Assembly: GCF_015694705.1 (NCBI RefSeq)
Contig: NZ_JADQDR010000005.1
Coordinates: forward strand, 124,001 to 188,000
Reading direction: 5' to 3'
DNA: 64,000 bases
Origin: Pontibacter rufus
GTDB lineage: Bacteria > Bacteroidota > Bacteroidia > Cytophagales > Hymenobacteraceae
Shown here: positions 1 through 7,576 of the stretch, piece by piece
Layout: every line of letters begins with the position of its first letter
How positions within the stretch are numbered: the stretch's first letter is position 1
Notes under the pieces: generated by a model
Told to the model about the DNA's origin: nothing
The model's input: only the letters and a program-made list of their open reading frames with translations
Database searches by the model: none
Made by a program: the position numbers and the translations under genes

Positions 1-1865
1 GCATCATCCAGGTAACGCGACTTCGGATACTTGTTTATCAGCTCCTGTAAAGCATTTTTGGCTCTGTCGTTTTTATCGATAATACTCAGTATAACGCCTT
101 TCTGAAACAGGGCATAATCCCTGTCCGGCGAGCTGGTCGAAATCACGCGCTCGTACAGGTTCAGGGCTTCGTTGTAGTTTTTGTTGACGTAGTAGGTATC
201 GGCCAGGCGTACGGTAGCGTCGTTATAGTTCGGGTTGCTTGGCTTTATCGCATCCAGGTAAGCCTTGAAATGCGTCATGGCCTTGTCGTACTGCTTGGTG
301 TTGAAATAGGCGTAGCCAATGCCGTAGCGCGACTTGATATAATAGTCTTCTTTGGGATTGGGTGCTGTGCGGAACACCGCTGCATAGCTGTTGATGGCAT
401 CGTTGTAGCGTTGCCCGATGGAGTATGCCTCGCCTTTTAAGAAATGGCTGGCAGCGGTTACTTCTTTGTCGTACGGATACTGCAGCGACTTGTCAAGCGT
501 TTGCACTGCCTGCGGGAACTTGGCGTTATTAAACAAATCCACCCCATAATAGTAAGCTACACGCTGATACGTCTGCAAAATACGCCAGCTTTTCTTTGGC
601 AGGCTCTCGATGTGGCGCATGGCCGCCGCATAGTCGTTAGACCCGAAGTAGGATTCGCTTAGCAGCCTGTCAGCTTCCTCAGCCTGCTCGGAGTCAGGAT
701 AGTTTTCGTTGAAATTTGCCAGCGCATTAATCACCTCCCGGAAGTTGCCCAGCTCATAATTCACCTGCGCATACTTGATGGTGGCCGCCTCTGTTACTTC
801 CTTGTCCTTGTCATTTTTCCGGGCCTGGTCAAATGCGGTGAGGGCAAACTGCTTGTTATCATCTTTCAGATAACTCAGCCCCAGGTAATAAGCCGCATTC
901 TGGCCTAATGAATCTTTCTGCAGCGCCACTTCCTTAAAGTTGGCGATGGCGTTTTTATAGTTGTTGTTCTTGTAATCTGTCAGCGCAATTTTATACTGCA
1001 CCACTGGCTCCAGTTTGCGCTTGCCCTCTGCAAACTGACTGAAATACTTTTCAGCTGTTTTATAATCGGCTTTCTGATAATAGGCATCACCCACCAGCAA
1101 CGCAATTTCATCGGCCTGCTGCACCGGCGGTGTCCTGGCCAGAGCCGCTTCGCCATAGCGAATCAGCTCCGCCATATTGTTTTGCTTGTACAGGATTTCG
1201 GAAATCATGTAAGGCACGATGTTGGCGTACGCCTCGTTCTTTTCCGCTATCTGTAAATCGGCCCTGGCGGCGGCATAGTCGCCATTACGGTAGGCAATAT
1301 AGCCGGCATAGTAGTTAGAGGCATAAGCAAAGCGGTGCTCGTCCTCGCGGAAGCCGGTGGTTTTATTTTTATCGAACCAGATTTTAGCGTTATCGAAATC
1401 TTTGGTGGCGAAATAAGAGTAGCCCAGTTTGAACTCCAGTTCCTTGGTTTGTTTGATACTGAGCAGGTGTAGCGGCGCATCTTTTAAAAGCTCAATAGCC
1501 TTTTTATAATCCTTCTGCTCGAAGTAGTATAGGCCGAGTTCATAGTTTGCCAGCGCTGTTTTAGGATGCGTCGGGTATTTGTGCACGAAGTTGAGGATGA
1601 GCTGCTCGGCATCGGGGTGCAACAGGTATAAACCGCTGAGGGCATAGTAATACTGCGCATCCGCTGTTTTGGCATCGTCGCCAATTAGCTCGATGTACTT
1701 TTTGAATGCTTCCTGCGCCGCGCCATACTTGGCCCGGTCAAACAGCTCCACCCCTTCGTGGAAATACTTCTCATTGGAGGCAAAAACCTGCGTATGCTGC
1801 GCCGCCGCTATGTGCGAGCCGCCCGCCAGTACCGACGCAAGCGCTACTTTGTAAGCTATCTTCAT
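1..1865 (-). CDS. Tetratricopeptide repeat protein, C-terminus cut by window edge
   Basis: The frame is open from an ATG at 1865 down to base 3, giving at least 621 residues with no stop, so the C-terminus lies outside the window. The N-terminus (MKIAYKVALASVLAGGSHIAAAQ) is a signal peptide with a likely cut after AAAQ. The rest is a long run of TPR-like helical hairpins, for example YYALSGLYLL, ANYELGLYYFEQKDYKKAIE, YYLGLSYL and RYGIGYAYFNTKQYDKAM. Large periplasmic TPR proteins like this are common in Bacteroidota and act as scaffolds; the specific partner cannot be told from the sequence. A -7 element TAACTTTG lies about 110 bases upstream on the same strand. The family call is secure, the function is not. 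Confidence 0.85.
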   Translation of the reverse strand, partial: MKIAYKVALASVLAGGSHIAAAQHTQVFASNEKYFHEGVELFDRAKYGAAQEAFKKYIELIGDDAKTADAQYYYALSGLYLLHPDAEQLILNFVHKYPTHPKTALANYELGLYYFEQKDYKKAIELLKDAPLHLLSIKQTKELEFKLGYSYFATKDFDNAKIWFDKNKTTGFREDEHRFAYASNYYAGYIAYRNGDYAAARADLQIAEKNEAYANIVPYMISEILYKQNNMAELIRYGEAALARTPPVQQADEIALLVGDAYYQKADYKTAEKYFSQFAEGKRKLEPVVQYKIALTDYKNNNYKNAIANFKEVALQKDSLGQNAAYYLGLSYLKDDNKQFALTAFDQARKNDKDKEVTEAATIKYAQVNYELGNFREVINALANFNENYPDSEQAEEADRLLSESYFGSNDYAAAMRHIESLPKKSWRILQTYQRVAYYYGVDLFNNAKFPQAVQTLDKSLQYPYDKEVTAASHFLKGEAYSIGQRYNDAINSYAAVFRTAPNPKEDYYIKSRYGIGYAYFNTKQYDKAMTHFKAYLDAIKPSNPNYNDATVRLADTYYVNKNYNEALNLYERVISTSSPDRDYALFQKGVILSIIDKNDRAKNALQELINKYPKSRYLDD

Positions 1866-1971
1866 ATGTTTCTTCACCTGCCCGCAAAGGCAAAATTGTA
1901 CTGTAATGAGAGGAAGTATAAAATCCTGTTTCAACTGCCCCGGCATCTGTTCCGCCAGGGCAAGTTGTGTT

Positions 1972-1979
1972 CAAAGTTA
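1972..1979 (-). promoter_or_regulatory. Candidate -7 element for the TPR gene
   Basis: The plus strand reads CAAAGTTA, which is TAACTTTG on the minus strand and matches the Bacteroidota TAnnTTTG element. It lies about 107 bases upstream of the ATG at 1865. No clear -33 TTG was seen at the right spacing. Confidence 0.4.
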
Positions 1980-2101
1980 GTAAAATTTAGAAAGCGGCAG
2001 CCTCCTTTTGCGACTATATTCTTCCGGCGCCGCCGGTATGATACTTATACAATGGAACAAACCTGCAGAATATTGTCTGCTGTGGAAAACTTGATGCCAG
2101 C

Positions 2102-3148
2102 TTAGCCGGCAAGCACCCGCGGTATGGGGTGCAGCATCTTGAAAACAAGCTCCCGCAGGATATCAGCCTCGCCCATATTGCCACCCGTAATACCTTTTAC
2201 CTGCAAATCGGCCACGCGCAGGTAGTGGATGATATCGATGCAGCGCTGCGGCGGAAACACACGCATGGCCTGCACATAATCCTTTACTTTCCAGGCCTGG
2301 TTGCCAAGGCTTTTCTTAAGCCCGGCCTCCGATTTATCCGGCTGCAGGTGCAGTGTCAGGATTCTGGTAAAAAAAGAAAACAGCAATGACAAATTGGGAA
2401 TCAGCGGGTTATTTTTTGGATTGGCCTCAAAGTAATGGATGATGCGGTTTGCCTTCAGCGCATCGCGCGCAATCAGCGCCGACTGCAGTTCAAAAATGTT
2501 ATACTCTTTGCTGATGCCCACGTTTTCCTGCACGGCCTGCTCGTCCAGCGTCGCACCGGGTTTCAGGTTCAGCAGCAGTTTGTCTATCTCGTTGGCCAGT
2601 CGCAACAGGTCTGCACCGATATACTCGCTCAGCATCAAAACCGCTTGTTGTGTGCCTTTTATGCCTTTGCTTTTCAGGTAATGGTTTACCCAGGCAGGCA
2701 CCTGGTTGTCGTACAGCTTTTTGGTGGTAAGCAGCACCGCGTGCTTGCCGATAGCTTTGCCCAATGCCTTGCGCCCATCCAGCGACTTATACTTGTGGCA
2801 GAAAACAAGGATGGTAGAAGGCAGCGGATTTTTCAGATAGGCCTCCAGTTGCTTCATGCCTTCCTCCTTCTCCAGGTCGGCCATACTTTGCGCCTCCTTT
2901 ACAATCACCACCGAGCGATCCGACATCATCGGGAAGCGTTTGGCCTGCAGCAGCACGGTGGGCACGTCTACGTCTTTGCCATACAGCACTACCTGGTTAA
3001 AGCCTTTCTCATGTTCCTGTAAGGCGTGCGCCTCAATGTAATCTGAAATCAGATCAATGTAGTACGGTTCTTCGCCCTGCAGAAAGTATACCGGCGCAAA
3101 AGCCCGGTTTTTCAGCTGCTCCAGAATGCTTTCGGGTGTATGCGCCAT
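2102..3148 (-). CDS. holA: DNA polymerase III subunit delta
   Basis: The product is the clamp-loader delta subunit, which opens the sliding clamp during DNA replication. The N-terminus (ESILEQLKNRAFAPVYFLQG, then EEPYYIDLISDYIE) is the typical delta start. It is followed by the Rossmann-like AAA+ fold without a working Walker A site (VLYGKDVDV, RFPMMSDRSVVIVKEAQ, TILVFCHKYKSLD) and a helical C-terminal collar (SALIARDALKANRIIHYFEANPK). The frame extends to 3190, but the residues before MAHTPESI look non-coding and overlap promoter-like DNA, so the ATG at 3148 is preferred, giving 348 residues, a normal length. It is transcribed alone, away from the accessory island at its 5' side. Confidence 0.9.
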   Translation of the reverse strand: MAHTPESILEQLKNRAFAPVYFLQGEEPYYIDLISDYIEAHALQEHEKGFNQVVLYGKDVDVPTVLLQAKRFPMMSDRSVVIVKEAQSMADLEKEEGMKQLEAYLKNPLPSTILVFCHKYKSLDGRKALGKAIGKHAVLLTTKKLYDNQVPAWVNHYLKSKGIKGTQQAVLMLSEYIGADLLRLANEIDKLLLNLKPGATLDEQAVQENVGISKEYNIFELQSALIARDALKANRIIHYFEANPKNNPLIPNLSLLFSFFTRILTLHLQPDKSEAGLKKSLGNQAWKVKDYVQAMRVFPPQRCIDIIHYLRVADLQVKGITGGNMGEADILRELVFKMLHPIPRVLAG

Positions 3149-3166
3149 AGTGGTTGTAGGGGATGT

Positions 3167-3362
3167 AAGTATAAAGCGGCAGTTGCGCACCGCTCCTGCA
3201 AATTTAAGGTATAGCTGCTAAAGTTAAAGTATAAATTGCAGGCAGGGCATTGTTGTGGGTGTAAGTATAAGGGAGCAGTTTATACCTGCCGCGGCTCCTC
3301 TCCTACAAATTTAAACCTTCCTAGAGCAAGATGAAGGGAATGTTTGAAAATAAAAAGTATAA
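3167..3362. repeat. Cluster of four AAGTATAA octamers
   Basis: Exact AAGTATAA copies lie at 3167-3174, 3227-3234, 3263-3270 and 3355-3362, all in the same orientation, between holA and the toxin-antitoxin pair. This is the densest cluster of a word that is repeated throughout the window (see findings). Confidence 0.8.
3199..3313 (-). promoter_or_regulatory. Two candidate -7 elements upstream of holA
   Basis: The plus strand carries CAAATTTA at 3199-3206 and again at 3306-3313. Each reads TAAATTTG on the minus strand and matches TAnnTTTG. The nearer one would give a leader of about 45 bases for holA. The same stretch has three of four clustered AAGTATAA octamers. Confidence 0.4.
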
Positions 3363-3368
3363 TAGGTG

Positions 3369-3435
3369 ATAAACAGAGCTATGAGAGCAGCGGGAATTTG
3401 CTGGCAATTGCCGCTGCTCTCATAGCTCTGTTTAT
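3369..3435. repeat. Long perfect hairpin, 25-bp stem
   Basis: Arms at 3369-3393 and 3411-3435 are perfect reverse complements and enclose a 17-base loop. The loop holds a further AATT/AATT pairing across a G-G mismatch. It lies downstream of the ParE-type toxin gene and could serve as a terminator, but it has no strong T tract and the stem is much longer than termination needs. It could also mark an end of the accessory island. Confidence 0.75.
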
Positions 3436-3444
3436 AGAAGGCCT

Positions 3445-3484
3445 TACCAGCAGAACCCTTTACAACAGGCGGGTTCCGCTGGTA
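3445..3484. terminator. Hairpin just after the toxin gene
   Basis: Arms at 3445-3458 and 3471-3484 (TACCAGCAGAACCC against GGGTTCCGCTGGTA) pair over 13 of 14 positions with a 12-base loop. It ends 10 bases beyond the toxin stop on the minus strand, the place expected for the module's terminator. Confidence 0.55.
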
Positions 3485-3493
3485 ATTCGATTT

Positions 3494-3796
3494 TCATACA
3501 GCTAATTTGGAAGGATTCTGCCTATTGTCGAAAAGGGTTAGAATTTCAACAGACTGCTTGTTTATTCTATAGTAGATAGTGATTTGAGAGGACAGAACCG
3601 AGCGCCTGACATTTTCCCTGTTGCTGGTCAGGGGATAAAGAAGGGGACGTTGGGAAATAAGACTGATTCTGCGGTCAATCTTTCTGAAGAATTTTGATAT
3701 CTCAGTCTCTGTCCAGTTATTGGTCAGGTATTCAATGATGTTATCAAGGTTTGATAAAGCTAGATTTGTCCAGACTATTTTATAGCCATTTTTCAT
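3494..3796 (-). CDS. RelE/ParE-family toxin
   Basis: The protein has 100 residues, the normal size for the ParE/RelE toxin fold. Typical features are the start (YKIVWTNLALSNLDNIIEYL), a middle helix (ISKFFRKIDRRISLISQRP), the strand with basic residues (ENVRRSVLSSQITIYYRIN) and the end (VEILTLFDNRQNP). ParE members act on DNA gyrase and RelE members cut mRNA on the ribosome; the sequence resembles ParE more, but the target is an inference. Its start lies inside the 3' end of the antitoxin gene (17-base overlap), so the two are translationally coupled. It sits at the holA end of the accessory island. Confidence 0.85.
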   Translation of the reverse strand: MKNGYKIVWTNLALSNLDNIIEYLTNNWTETEISKFFRKIDRRISLISQRPLLYPLTSNRENVRRSVLSSQITIYYRINKQSVEILTLFDNRQNPSKLAV

Positions 3797-4013
3797 ATCT
3801 CTTTCTTACCTCTTCATGCGCCGTAACTTTGCCATTCCGTGCATCTTCCAAACCCTGATCAATGGCATCCCTTTCTGCCGGAGATATTTCTTCCCACCAA
3901 TCAGTTTGGGTCGACTGCGTTTCTTTTAAAAGTTTTACTCTTTCGATCAGCGTTTGGTCTGTCAGTCCGGCAAGCCATTCTATAAGCTTTAATTTTTCTG
4001 CTTGAATATTCAT
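3780..4013 (-). CDS. Antitoxin of the ParE-type module
   Basis: This 77-residue protein is upstream of and overlaps the ParE-type toxin, the usual antitoxin-first order. It has a helical N-terminal part (AEKLKLIEWLAGLTDQTLIERV) and an acidic C-terminal part (DAIDQGLEDARNGKVTAHEE) followed by a basic end (VRKRYEKWL). The 'DQGLEDARNGKVTAHEEVRKR' style tail is typical of antitoxins paired with ParE toxins in Bacteroidota. It is expected to bind and neutralise the toxin through this tail and to repress the operon, although a clear DNA-binding fold is not visible here. Confidence 0.75.
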   Translation of the reverse strand: MNIQAEKLKLIEWLAGLTDQTLIERVKLLKETQSTQTDWWEEISPAERDAIDQGLEDARNGKVTAHEEVRKRYEKWL

Positions 4014-4097
4014 GACAAATTCTTTGTATCAAGTTTAATATTTTAAGTTCGTGTCCTTTATACTTTTTCTTTTTATGGCATGTTGCCTAATGGTTTA

Positions 4098-4426
4098 TTA
4101 TACGTTGCCCTTTATTTCCATCGGTCCGGCTGGTAGTGATTTATTTATTATCTTTCTGACTTGAGGAACAAGCTCATGTAGAGTCGGATGGGAGTTAGCC
4201 TCGGCATTTAATATAATTACTGCAATGGGATATATTTGAAATTCTGCTGGAATTGTAAATTCTTGTAAAATGTATATAATGCATCAAAAGCCTCCTACAG
4301 CATCAGCATTAACAATTCTATGTTCTTTTTGCTATTCGATCTCTTATCCAATACAGTTTAAACTTCATACTTAGGAAAATCTAATTTTGACTTCTTTGGC
4401 AAATTTTCGTGAAGCAACAGCTTCAT
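4098..4426 (-). pseudogene. Decayed DUF5615 (PIN-like) toxin gene
   Basis: Reading the minus strand from the ATG at 4426 gives MKLLLHENLPKKSKLDFPKY and then a stop. After frame changes the homology resumes as FDALYTFYKNLQFQQNF and then as ILNAEANSHPTLHELVPQVR and KIINKSLPAGPMEIKGN, ending at TAA 4098-4100. This follows the layout of DUF5615 PIN-like toxins (MKLLLDENLP..., FDALxTFDKNLQxQQNF..., LHELVPxV). Breakage is by one early stop and at least two frameshifts, and the acidic residue of the usual DEN motif is His. The total span of about 110 codons equals an intact member. Homology is from memory of the family. Confidence 0.75.
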
Positions 4427-4458
4427 AAATTTTATCGGTGCTTCCTGAGGTTAAAATC

Positions 4459-4602
4459 TTATGAGCAATCAATCGCGCTGATGGCCTGTTCATTAGAAAA
4501 ATTTTGAAAATCCTCTAGAGACGCATTAATAGACATACCTTTTCTAAATGCCAGAACAGAGTCCAAGCGGAATCCAAGTCCCGCTAAATACCGGTTATCC
4601 AT
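4459..4602 (-). pseudogene. Remnant of the DUF433 antitoxin partner
   Basis: Translation from 4602 gives 47 residues containing LDSVLAFRKGMSINASLEDF followed by QNFSNEQAISAI. This resembles the DUF433 helix-turn-helix core, in which a 'GMSIEEILEDFPNLTREQI' style segment is conserved. The N-terminal part of the domain is missing or unrecognisable, and the frame stops 32 bases before the DUF5615 remnant. DUF433 and DUF5615 proteins are usually encoded side by side as antitoxin and toxin, and finding both supports the call. It begins 78 bases beyond an attC-like site and so would be the next gene cassette. Confidence 0.65.
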
Positions 4603-4679
4603 TCTGTGACTAAGGATCAAGGGTTACATATTATATGTTCAAATAAATGAAACTGACACATCAATTGACTTTTAGGTTT

Positions 4680-4749
4680 GCGTATAACGTGCTGGTGCAG
4701 CCGGTGGGCGAGGCGTAGCCGAGCATAAAGGCTGAACTTTGTTACCTGC
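4680..4749 (-). repeat. attC-like recombination site A (70 bp)
   Basis: On the plus strand the ends are GCGTATAAC (4680-4688) and GTTACCTGC (4741-4749), with inner arms GTGCAGCC and GGCTGAAC around a core CGAGGCGTAGCCGAG. Length and core are shared with site B. The site follows the 253-residue lipoprotein gene and overlaps its stop codon. The GTTACCTGC end is complementary to GCAAGTAAC, the start of the same cassette at 5513-5521, in 8 of 9 positions, as expected for an integron cassette. Confidence 0.7.
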
Positions 4750-5503
4750 TGTTATTTATTTTCTCAATCCAGTCTTCTTCAAACCTATCTGGTATAGTAT
4801 CAGTCTCCCACGAATAAATGTGTCTGAAATAGTACTTATTGCCCCTGCTGTTCCTTACCAACTTAAATTGTCCGTTGTCTTGCCTTCTGTAGATTACAAA
4901 TTCTGTGGTATCAACCAGCATTTCATTTCTCCCATGGAAAGTCTTGCTTAGATAGTCTACTTCATCTGAGTTAGAAAAGCGGTATAGGTCTAAATCATAC
5001 CCTGTCCCAAATCTGCCGAAGTAGTTTGTCTTCTTGTTTGTAATATCATAAATGAGCTGATAGTTGACACCACACCCTAGTCCAGTACATGGAGAGGAAG
5101 TCAGTAGTAGCCCCAACAGCTCGTACTCCCCAAAGTTGTAGTACTTGACCTGTTGAAGATAGTTGACAAAATTCACACTGTCTTTGTCTGTATCCCAGAC
5201 GTCGTTGAGGGTTACAGCTTTGCTAGTGTTTACTTTATTTCCATTAATAATAAATTCAAGTCCCCCTTCTGGGGTATGCTCCCATATTAGTTCTACATCA
5301 AGGAAGCTAATTCGCTCCTGACTGATGTTGTTTACAGTAACAGTTGGCTCAATTCGCTTCTGCTCCAGATACTCTTCGATTATTTTTTCATACTTATTCG
5401 TTTCAGCTTTGCTGCCGCTACTCATATTAGTTATAATGCCCTTGCTGCATGAGTATAAAAATAAAACCCCTACTATTATAATTATGTATTTAATTGAATT
5501 CAT
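4742..5503 (-). CDS. Unknown lipoprotein in an attC-like cassette
   Basis: The product has 253 residues and is not recognised. The N-terminus (YIIIIVGVLFLYSC) is a lipoprotein signal with Cys as the modified residue, so it should be anchored to a membrane, probably facing the periplasm. The mature part is rich in aromatic and charged residues, with a Cys pair in SSPCTGLGCGVNYQL that could form a disulphide. It is AT-rich compared with the flanking core genes. It sits alone between two attC-like sites, its stop codon lying inside site A and its start about 17 bases after the end of site B, so the gene fills one cassette. No promoter of its own is visible. Confidence 0.75.
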   Translation of the reverse strand: MNSIKYIIIIVGVLFLYSCSKGIITNMSSGSKAETNKYEKIIEEYLEQKRIEPTVTVNNISQERISFLDVELIWEHTPEGGLEFIINGNKVNTSKAVTLNDVWDTDKDSVNFVNYLQQVKYYNFGEYELLGLLLTSSPCTGLGCGVNYQLIYDITNKKTNYFGRFGTGYDLDLYRFSNSDEVDYLSKTFHGRNEMLVDTTEFVIYRRQDNGQFKLVRNSRGNKYYFRHIYSWETDTIPDRFEEDWIEKINNSR

Positions 5504-5512
5504 ATTCTAGTT

Positions 5513-5582
5513 GCAAGTAACGTTTAGTACAGGCTGCGAACGAGGCGTAGCCGAGGATGGAGCCTGTGCCGTGTTGGGAAAA
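5513..5582 (-). repeat. attC-like recombination site B (70 bp)
   Basis: On the plus strand the ends are GCAAGTAAC (5513-5521) and GTTGGGAAAA (5573-5582). Inner arms ACAGGCT and AGCCTGT pair perfectly, and the core is CGAGGCGTAGCCGAG, identical to site A. The site lies 12 bases downstream of the 132-residue gene on the minus strand. GTTGGGAAAA is the exact reverse complement of TTTTCCCAAC at 6005-6014 just before that gene, the complementarity predicted when a circular cassette is opened between G and TT. Confidence 0.75.
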
Positions 5583-5594
5583 GGCTTTCTTTCA

Positions 5595-5993
5595 CTACTC
5601 TTTTATATCGTCTGTTAACTTCACCTCACTATCAACCAAAACTTTAAAGTGTTCCTCTGTTAGTTTGAAGTAATCAGGGTTTAGAATCACATAATCGCTG
5701 TGGTCATAAGACTCGCCAATTAATTTACCTCCGACTCTAAAGAAGGCATGGTAAAAATCTGCGTCGCTAAAGTAATCAGCAAGAACATCTATTATTTCAG
5801 CCTTATTCTTTTCAGTTAAAGTAATCTGCCATTCAGAATTTACAAAAGGAAGAAGCTTTTTTGCTCTTAGACTTTTTTCAGGGTTATATTCTTCTTCAGT
5901 CCAAGTAGAATTTAGTGTAATAGTACAGTCTGCCTGGCAGCTATCAATGATGGCTATAAGTTTATTCAGAAACTGAAACTTTGATAATTTCAT
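5595..5993 (-). CDS. Unknown 132-residue cassette protein
   Basis: Not recognised. It has no signal peptide or membrane segment, so it is probably cytoplasmic. The N-terminal half contains FLNKLIAIIDSCQADCTITL, with two Cys four residues apart, and the rest is acidic (ADYFSDADFYHAFFRVGG, then YVILNPDYFKLTEEHFK). It has the general look of small proteins carried as mobile gene cassettes. The start ATG at 5993 lies 12 bases inside the cassette boundary at 6005-6014, and the stop is 12 bases before attC-like site B, so the gene occupies the whole cassette. It faces away from tyrS. Confidence 0.7.
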   Translation of the reverse strand: MKLSKFQFLNKLIAIIDSCQADCTITLNSTWTEEEYNPEKSLRAKKLLPFVNSEWQITLTEKNKAEIIDVLADYFSDADFYHAFFRVGGKLIGESYDHSDYVILNPDYFKLTEEHFKVLVDSEVKLTDDIKE

Positions 5994-6004
5994 AGCTTAG
6001 TGCT

Positions 6005-6044
6005 TTTTCCCAACTATTTGATAACAGGAACTACTCCTGCTATC
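6005..6044. other. Outer boundary of the cassette array and adjoining hairpin
   Basis: TTTTCCCAAC (6005-6014) is the exact reverse complement of the inner end of site B at 5573-5582. Next to it, at 6020-6029 and 6035-6044, lies an inverted repeat (GATAACAGGA against TCCTGCTATC, one mismatch, 5-base loop). This could be a remnant of another site, an attI-like sequence or a plain terminator. Confidence 0.4.
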
Positions 6045-6162
6045 TGCATTATGTATAGAGTTGGTAACTTCCTCATCTCCATTATCATCATCCAATATAG
6101 CAAAATAAGTATAAAGTATAGCTATATTCTACCGGTGCAATCCCAATCTCACAACTCTTTTT

Positions 6163-6170
6163 TATCTTTG
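6163..6170 (+). promoter_or_regulatory. Candidate -7 element of tyrS
   Basis: TATCTTTG matches TAnnTTTG and lies 25 bases upstream of the tyrS ATG, giving a short leader of about 20 bases. Confidence 0.55.
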
Positions 6171-6195
6171 CCCCGAACAGACGAAACAGGCATAC

Positions 6196-7500
6196 ATGAA
6201 TTTGATAGAAGAATTGCGTTGGAGAGGCATGCTCCATGATTTCATGCCAGGTACCGAAGAGCAACTGGCCAGCGGCATGACGTCCGGTTACATCGGCTTC
6301 GACCCAACCGCTACATCCCTGCACATCGGCAACCTGGCTACCATTATGCTGCTGGTGCACCTGCAGCGCGCGGGCCACAAACCCATTGCGCTGGTAGGCG
6401 GCGCTACAGGTATGATCGGTGACCCTTCCGGCAAATCGGCGGAACGCAACCTGCTGGACGAAGCAACGCTGCAAGCCAACCAGCAAGGTATAAAAGCGCA
6501 GCTCGAGAAGTTCCTGGATTTTAACAGCGGCGCCAATTCTGCCGAAATCGTGAACAACTACGACTGGTTTAAAGAGTTCAGCTTTTTGGGCTTTTTGCGC
6601 GAAGTGGGCAAGCACCTGACGGTAAATTACATGATGGCGAAAGATTCGGTGAAGAAACGCATCAGCGCCGATGAGGAAGGCGACCGTGCCGAGGGCCTGT
6701 CGTTTACCGAGTTCTCGTACCAGCTGATACAGGGCTATGACTTTTACCACCTCTACAAGTATAAAAACGTGCGCCTGCAGATGGGTGCTTCTGACCAGTG
6801 GGGCAACATCACCACCGGTACCGAACTGATACGCCGCATCGACGGTGGCAAAGCCTTTGCGCTGGTGGGCAAGCTCGTTACCAAAGCAGACGGCACCAAG
6901 TTCGGTAAATCGGAAGGCGGCAACGTATGGCTTGATCCCGAACTGACTTCGCCTTACAAGTTTTACCAGTTCTGGCTGAACCTCTCCGATGAGGAAGCAC
7001 AGAAACTGATAAAGGTGTATACACTGCTCTCAGAACAGGAGATAGAAAGCATATACGAAGAGCACAAATCGGCTCCGCATCTGCGTGCGCTACAGAAAGC
7101 CCTGGCTAAGGATGTTACAATTCGCGTGCACTCCGAAGAAGCATACATGGCGGCTGTGGAAGCATCAGAAATTTTATTCGGAAAAGGTGATTTGGCTACG
7201 TTAAAGGGCCTGAAAGAGGATGTTTTGCTGTCGGTGTTCGAAGGTGTGCCGCAGATAGAGGTGGCAGCAACGGCTTATGAGCAAACAGGCACCGTCAGCG
7301 ATTTGCTGTCGGATGTAACCGGCGGACAGGTTTTCGAATCTAAGGGCGAGGCCAAGCGCATGATCAAGAATGGCGGCGTGAGCATCAACCGCGAAAAAGT
7401 GCTTAACCCCGACGATGCCGTGGCCTTTGATCTGTTGCAGCAAAAGTACCTGGTGGTGCAGAAAGGAAAGAAGAACTACTACCTTATTACAGTAAAGTAG
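6196..7500 (+). CDS. tyrS: Tyrosyl-tRNA synthetase
   Basis: The enzyme charges tRNA-Tyr with tyrosine in the cytoplasm. The 434-residue protein has the class I signatures: the HIGH motif in [11 protein letters not shown] (near residue 46) and the KMSKS variant KFGKSEGG (near 236). Tyrosine-binding elements include [20 protein letters not shown] (near 190-207). The C-terminal S4 RNA-binding domain is seen in [19 protein letters not shown]. Length is normal for the bacterial TyrRS-S type. It has its own -7 element and is closed by a strong hairpin terminator. It forms the boundary between the cassette island and the conserved core. Confidence 0.97.
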   Translation: MNLIEELRWRGMLHDFMPGTEEQLASGMTSGYIGFDPTATSLHIGNLATIMLLVHLQRAGHKPIALVGGATGMIGDPSGKSAERNLLDEATLQANQQGIKAQLEKFLDFNSGANSAEIVNNYDWFKEFSFLGFLREVGKHLTVNYMMAKDSVKKRISADEEGDRAEGLSFTEFSYQLIQGYDFYHLYKYKNVRLQMGASDQWGNITTGTELIRRIDGGKAFALVGKLVTKADGTKFGKSEGGNVWLDPELTSPYKFYQFWLNLSDEEAQKLIKVYTLLSEQEIESIYEEHKSAPHLRALQKALAKDVTIRVHSEEAYMAAVEASEILFGKGDLATLKGLKEDVLLSVFEGVPQIEVAATAYEQTGTVSDLLSDVTGGQVFESKGEAKRMIKNGGVSINREKVLNPDDAVAFDLLQQKYLVVQKGKKNYYLITVK

Positions 7501-7515
7501 CTTATTATAAACCAT

Positions 7516-7560
7516 TTAACACAAAAAAGGCGCCCAAATTGGACGCCTTTTTTGTGTTAA
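7516..7560. terminator. Bidirectional terminator between tyrS and the H1-like gene
   Basis: Arms at 7516-7532 and 7544-7560 (TTAACACAAAAAAGGCG and its complement) form a perfect 17-bp stem with an 11-base loop. A/T runs within both arms make it a terminator for both convergent genes. Confidence 0.9.
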
Positions 7561-7576
7561 GCCTGCGGGCTTAAAC

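Noticed and set aside
1130-2105. Several 60-115 codon open frames over the first 2 kb
   Set aside because: They lie across the continuous minus-strand TPR frame or its leader, have odd composition and match no family; they are shadow frames.
3370-3434. Long inverted repeat as the end of an insertion sequence
   Set aside because: The two arms are only 17 bases apart, no transposase is between or beside them and no target duplication is visible.
4680-5582. The two 70-bp repeats as a CRISPR fragment
   Set aside because: They are far apart, have a gene between them, differ outside the core and show no spacers or cas genes.
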